A stretch of 64,000 nucleotides of DNA from positions 124,001 to 188,000 of the forward strand of contig NZ_JAGQCS010000004.1 in the NCBI RefSeq assembly GCF_024346315.1. The letters run 5' to 3'. The DNA comes from Cyanobium sp. ATX 6F1. Lineage in GTDB: Bacteria; Cyanobacteriota; Cyanobacteriia; PCC-6307; Cyanobiaceae. The notes under the pieces were generated by a model that did not search any database, was not told the DNA's origin, and saw only the letters and a list, made by a program, of their open reading frames with translations. Both the position numbers and the translations under genes were made by a program. Shown piece by piece: positions 63,739-64,000 of the stretch; the stretch's first letter is position 1; each line of letters starts with the position of its first letter.

Positions 63739-64000
63739 CCCTTCCCCCCCGGGCAGCCTCACCGCCGAACCGGACCGTTTCAGCGACGCCGCCTGGGACC
63801 TGCTGCTGGCCAGCCAGGACCAGGCCCGTCGCTGGCGCCATGGCCAGCTGGATGTGGAGCATCTGTTGCAGGTGCTGTTCAGCGATGCCCGTTTCGCCGC
63901 TTGGGTGGATCCGCTGCCGATCAGCGTCGACCGGGTGCTCGATCGCCTCGAGGCCTTCTGCGCCGATCAGCCCGCGGGCAGTGGCGGTGAGCTGTTCATC
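63728..64000 (+). CDS. ClpB/ClpA-like AAA+ chaperone, N-terminal part (partial)
   Basis: The frame starts at ATG 63728 inside the gloA stop region and stays open to the window edge (91 codons). The protein reads [20 protein letters not shown], then [14 protein letters not shown], which is the Clp N-domain with its first repeat. In picocyanobacteria the gene after gloA is commonly a ClpB-type ATPase (recalled). Which Clp class it is cannot be told from this fragment. Confidence 0.75.
   Translation, partial: MRTDPSPPGSLTAEPDRFSDAAWDLLLASQDQARRWRHGQLDVEHLLQVLFSDARFAAWVDPLPISVDRVLDRLEAFCADQPAGSGGELFI

Overview
The window looks like the chromosome of a GC-rich picocyanobacterium of the Cyanobium / freshwater-brackish Synechococcus type. 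This rests on the high GC content, copies of the cyanobacterial HIP1 octamer GCGATCGC (for example 43837-43844), and housekeeping genes whose order I recall from that clade: speA-ndk, thiO, gatB-coaE, argJ, ABC1 kinase, eno, gloA, clpB-like. I made no database comparison, so the genus is an inference.

Layout. (1) 1-3.4 kb holds the end of a protein with a probable cyclic-nucleotide-binding (cNMP) domain, two small exported proteins, an MscS channel with a C-terminal cNMP domain and a DUF3307-like membrane protein. (2) 3.4-7.6 kb holds a DUF928-like exported protein converging on a minus-strand pair: a two-partner-secretion (TPS) outer-membrane transporter, TpsB, followed by a CHASE2 adenylate cyclase. 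(3) 7.9-43.2 kb is an accessory island dominated by three giant TpsA exoproteins of about 3175, 2253 and 3625 residues. The first two are each followed immediately by an exported CHAT-domain (caspase-like) protein with an intact His/Cys dyad. Behind the first pair lie a GAF/HD-GYP phosphodiesterase, a TPR/GT41 (OGT-like) glycosyltransferase and a convergent GT2-like glycosyltransferase. Behind the second pair are only scraps of the HD-GYP and GT2 genes, which shows that the unit was tandemly duplicated and then collapsed. The third TpsA has no CHAT partner. (4) 43.2-51.1 kb holds speA and ndk, then two consecutive FecR-domain protein plus CHASE2 adenylate cyclase cassettes. (5) 51.1-64 kb is mostly core metabolism (thiO, gatB, coaE, argJ, eno, gloA, ABC1 kinase, clpB-like), plus an unusual 902-residue NapH/CcoG-like iron-sulfur membrane protein carrying a C-terminal cNMP domain.

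How the genes may work together (inference). One TpsB probably exports three related TpsA surface proteins. The CHAT proteins are exported too and translationally close-coupled to their TpsA, so they are candidates for processing it. A GT41 enzyme beside a TpsA recalls the HMW1A/HMW1C arrangement of Haemophilus and suggests adhesin glycosylation. Three CHASE2 cyclases, all carrying class III residues typical of adenylate cyclases, one HD-GYP enzyme and up to three cNMP-binding effectors make the window a plausible nucleotide-second-messenger neighbourhood controlling surface attachment. I recognised no tRNA, rRNA, CRISPR array or transposase gene.
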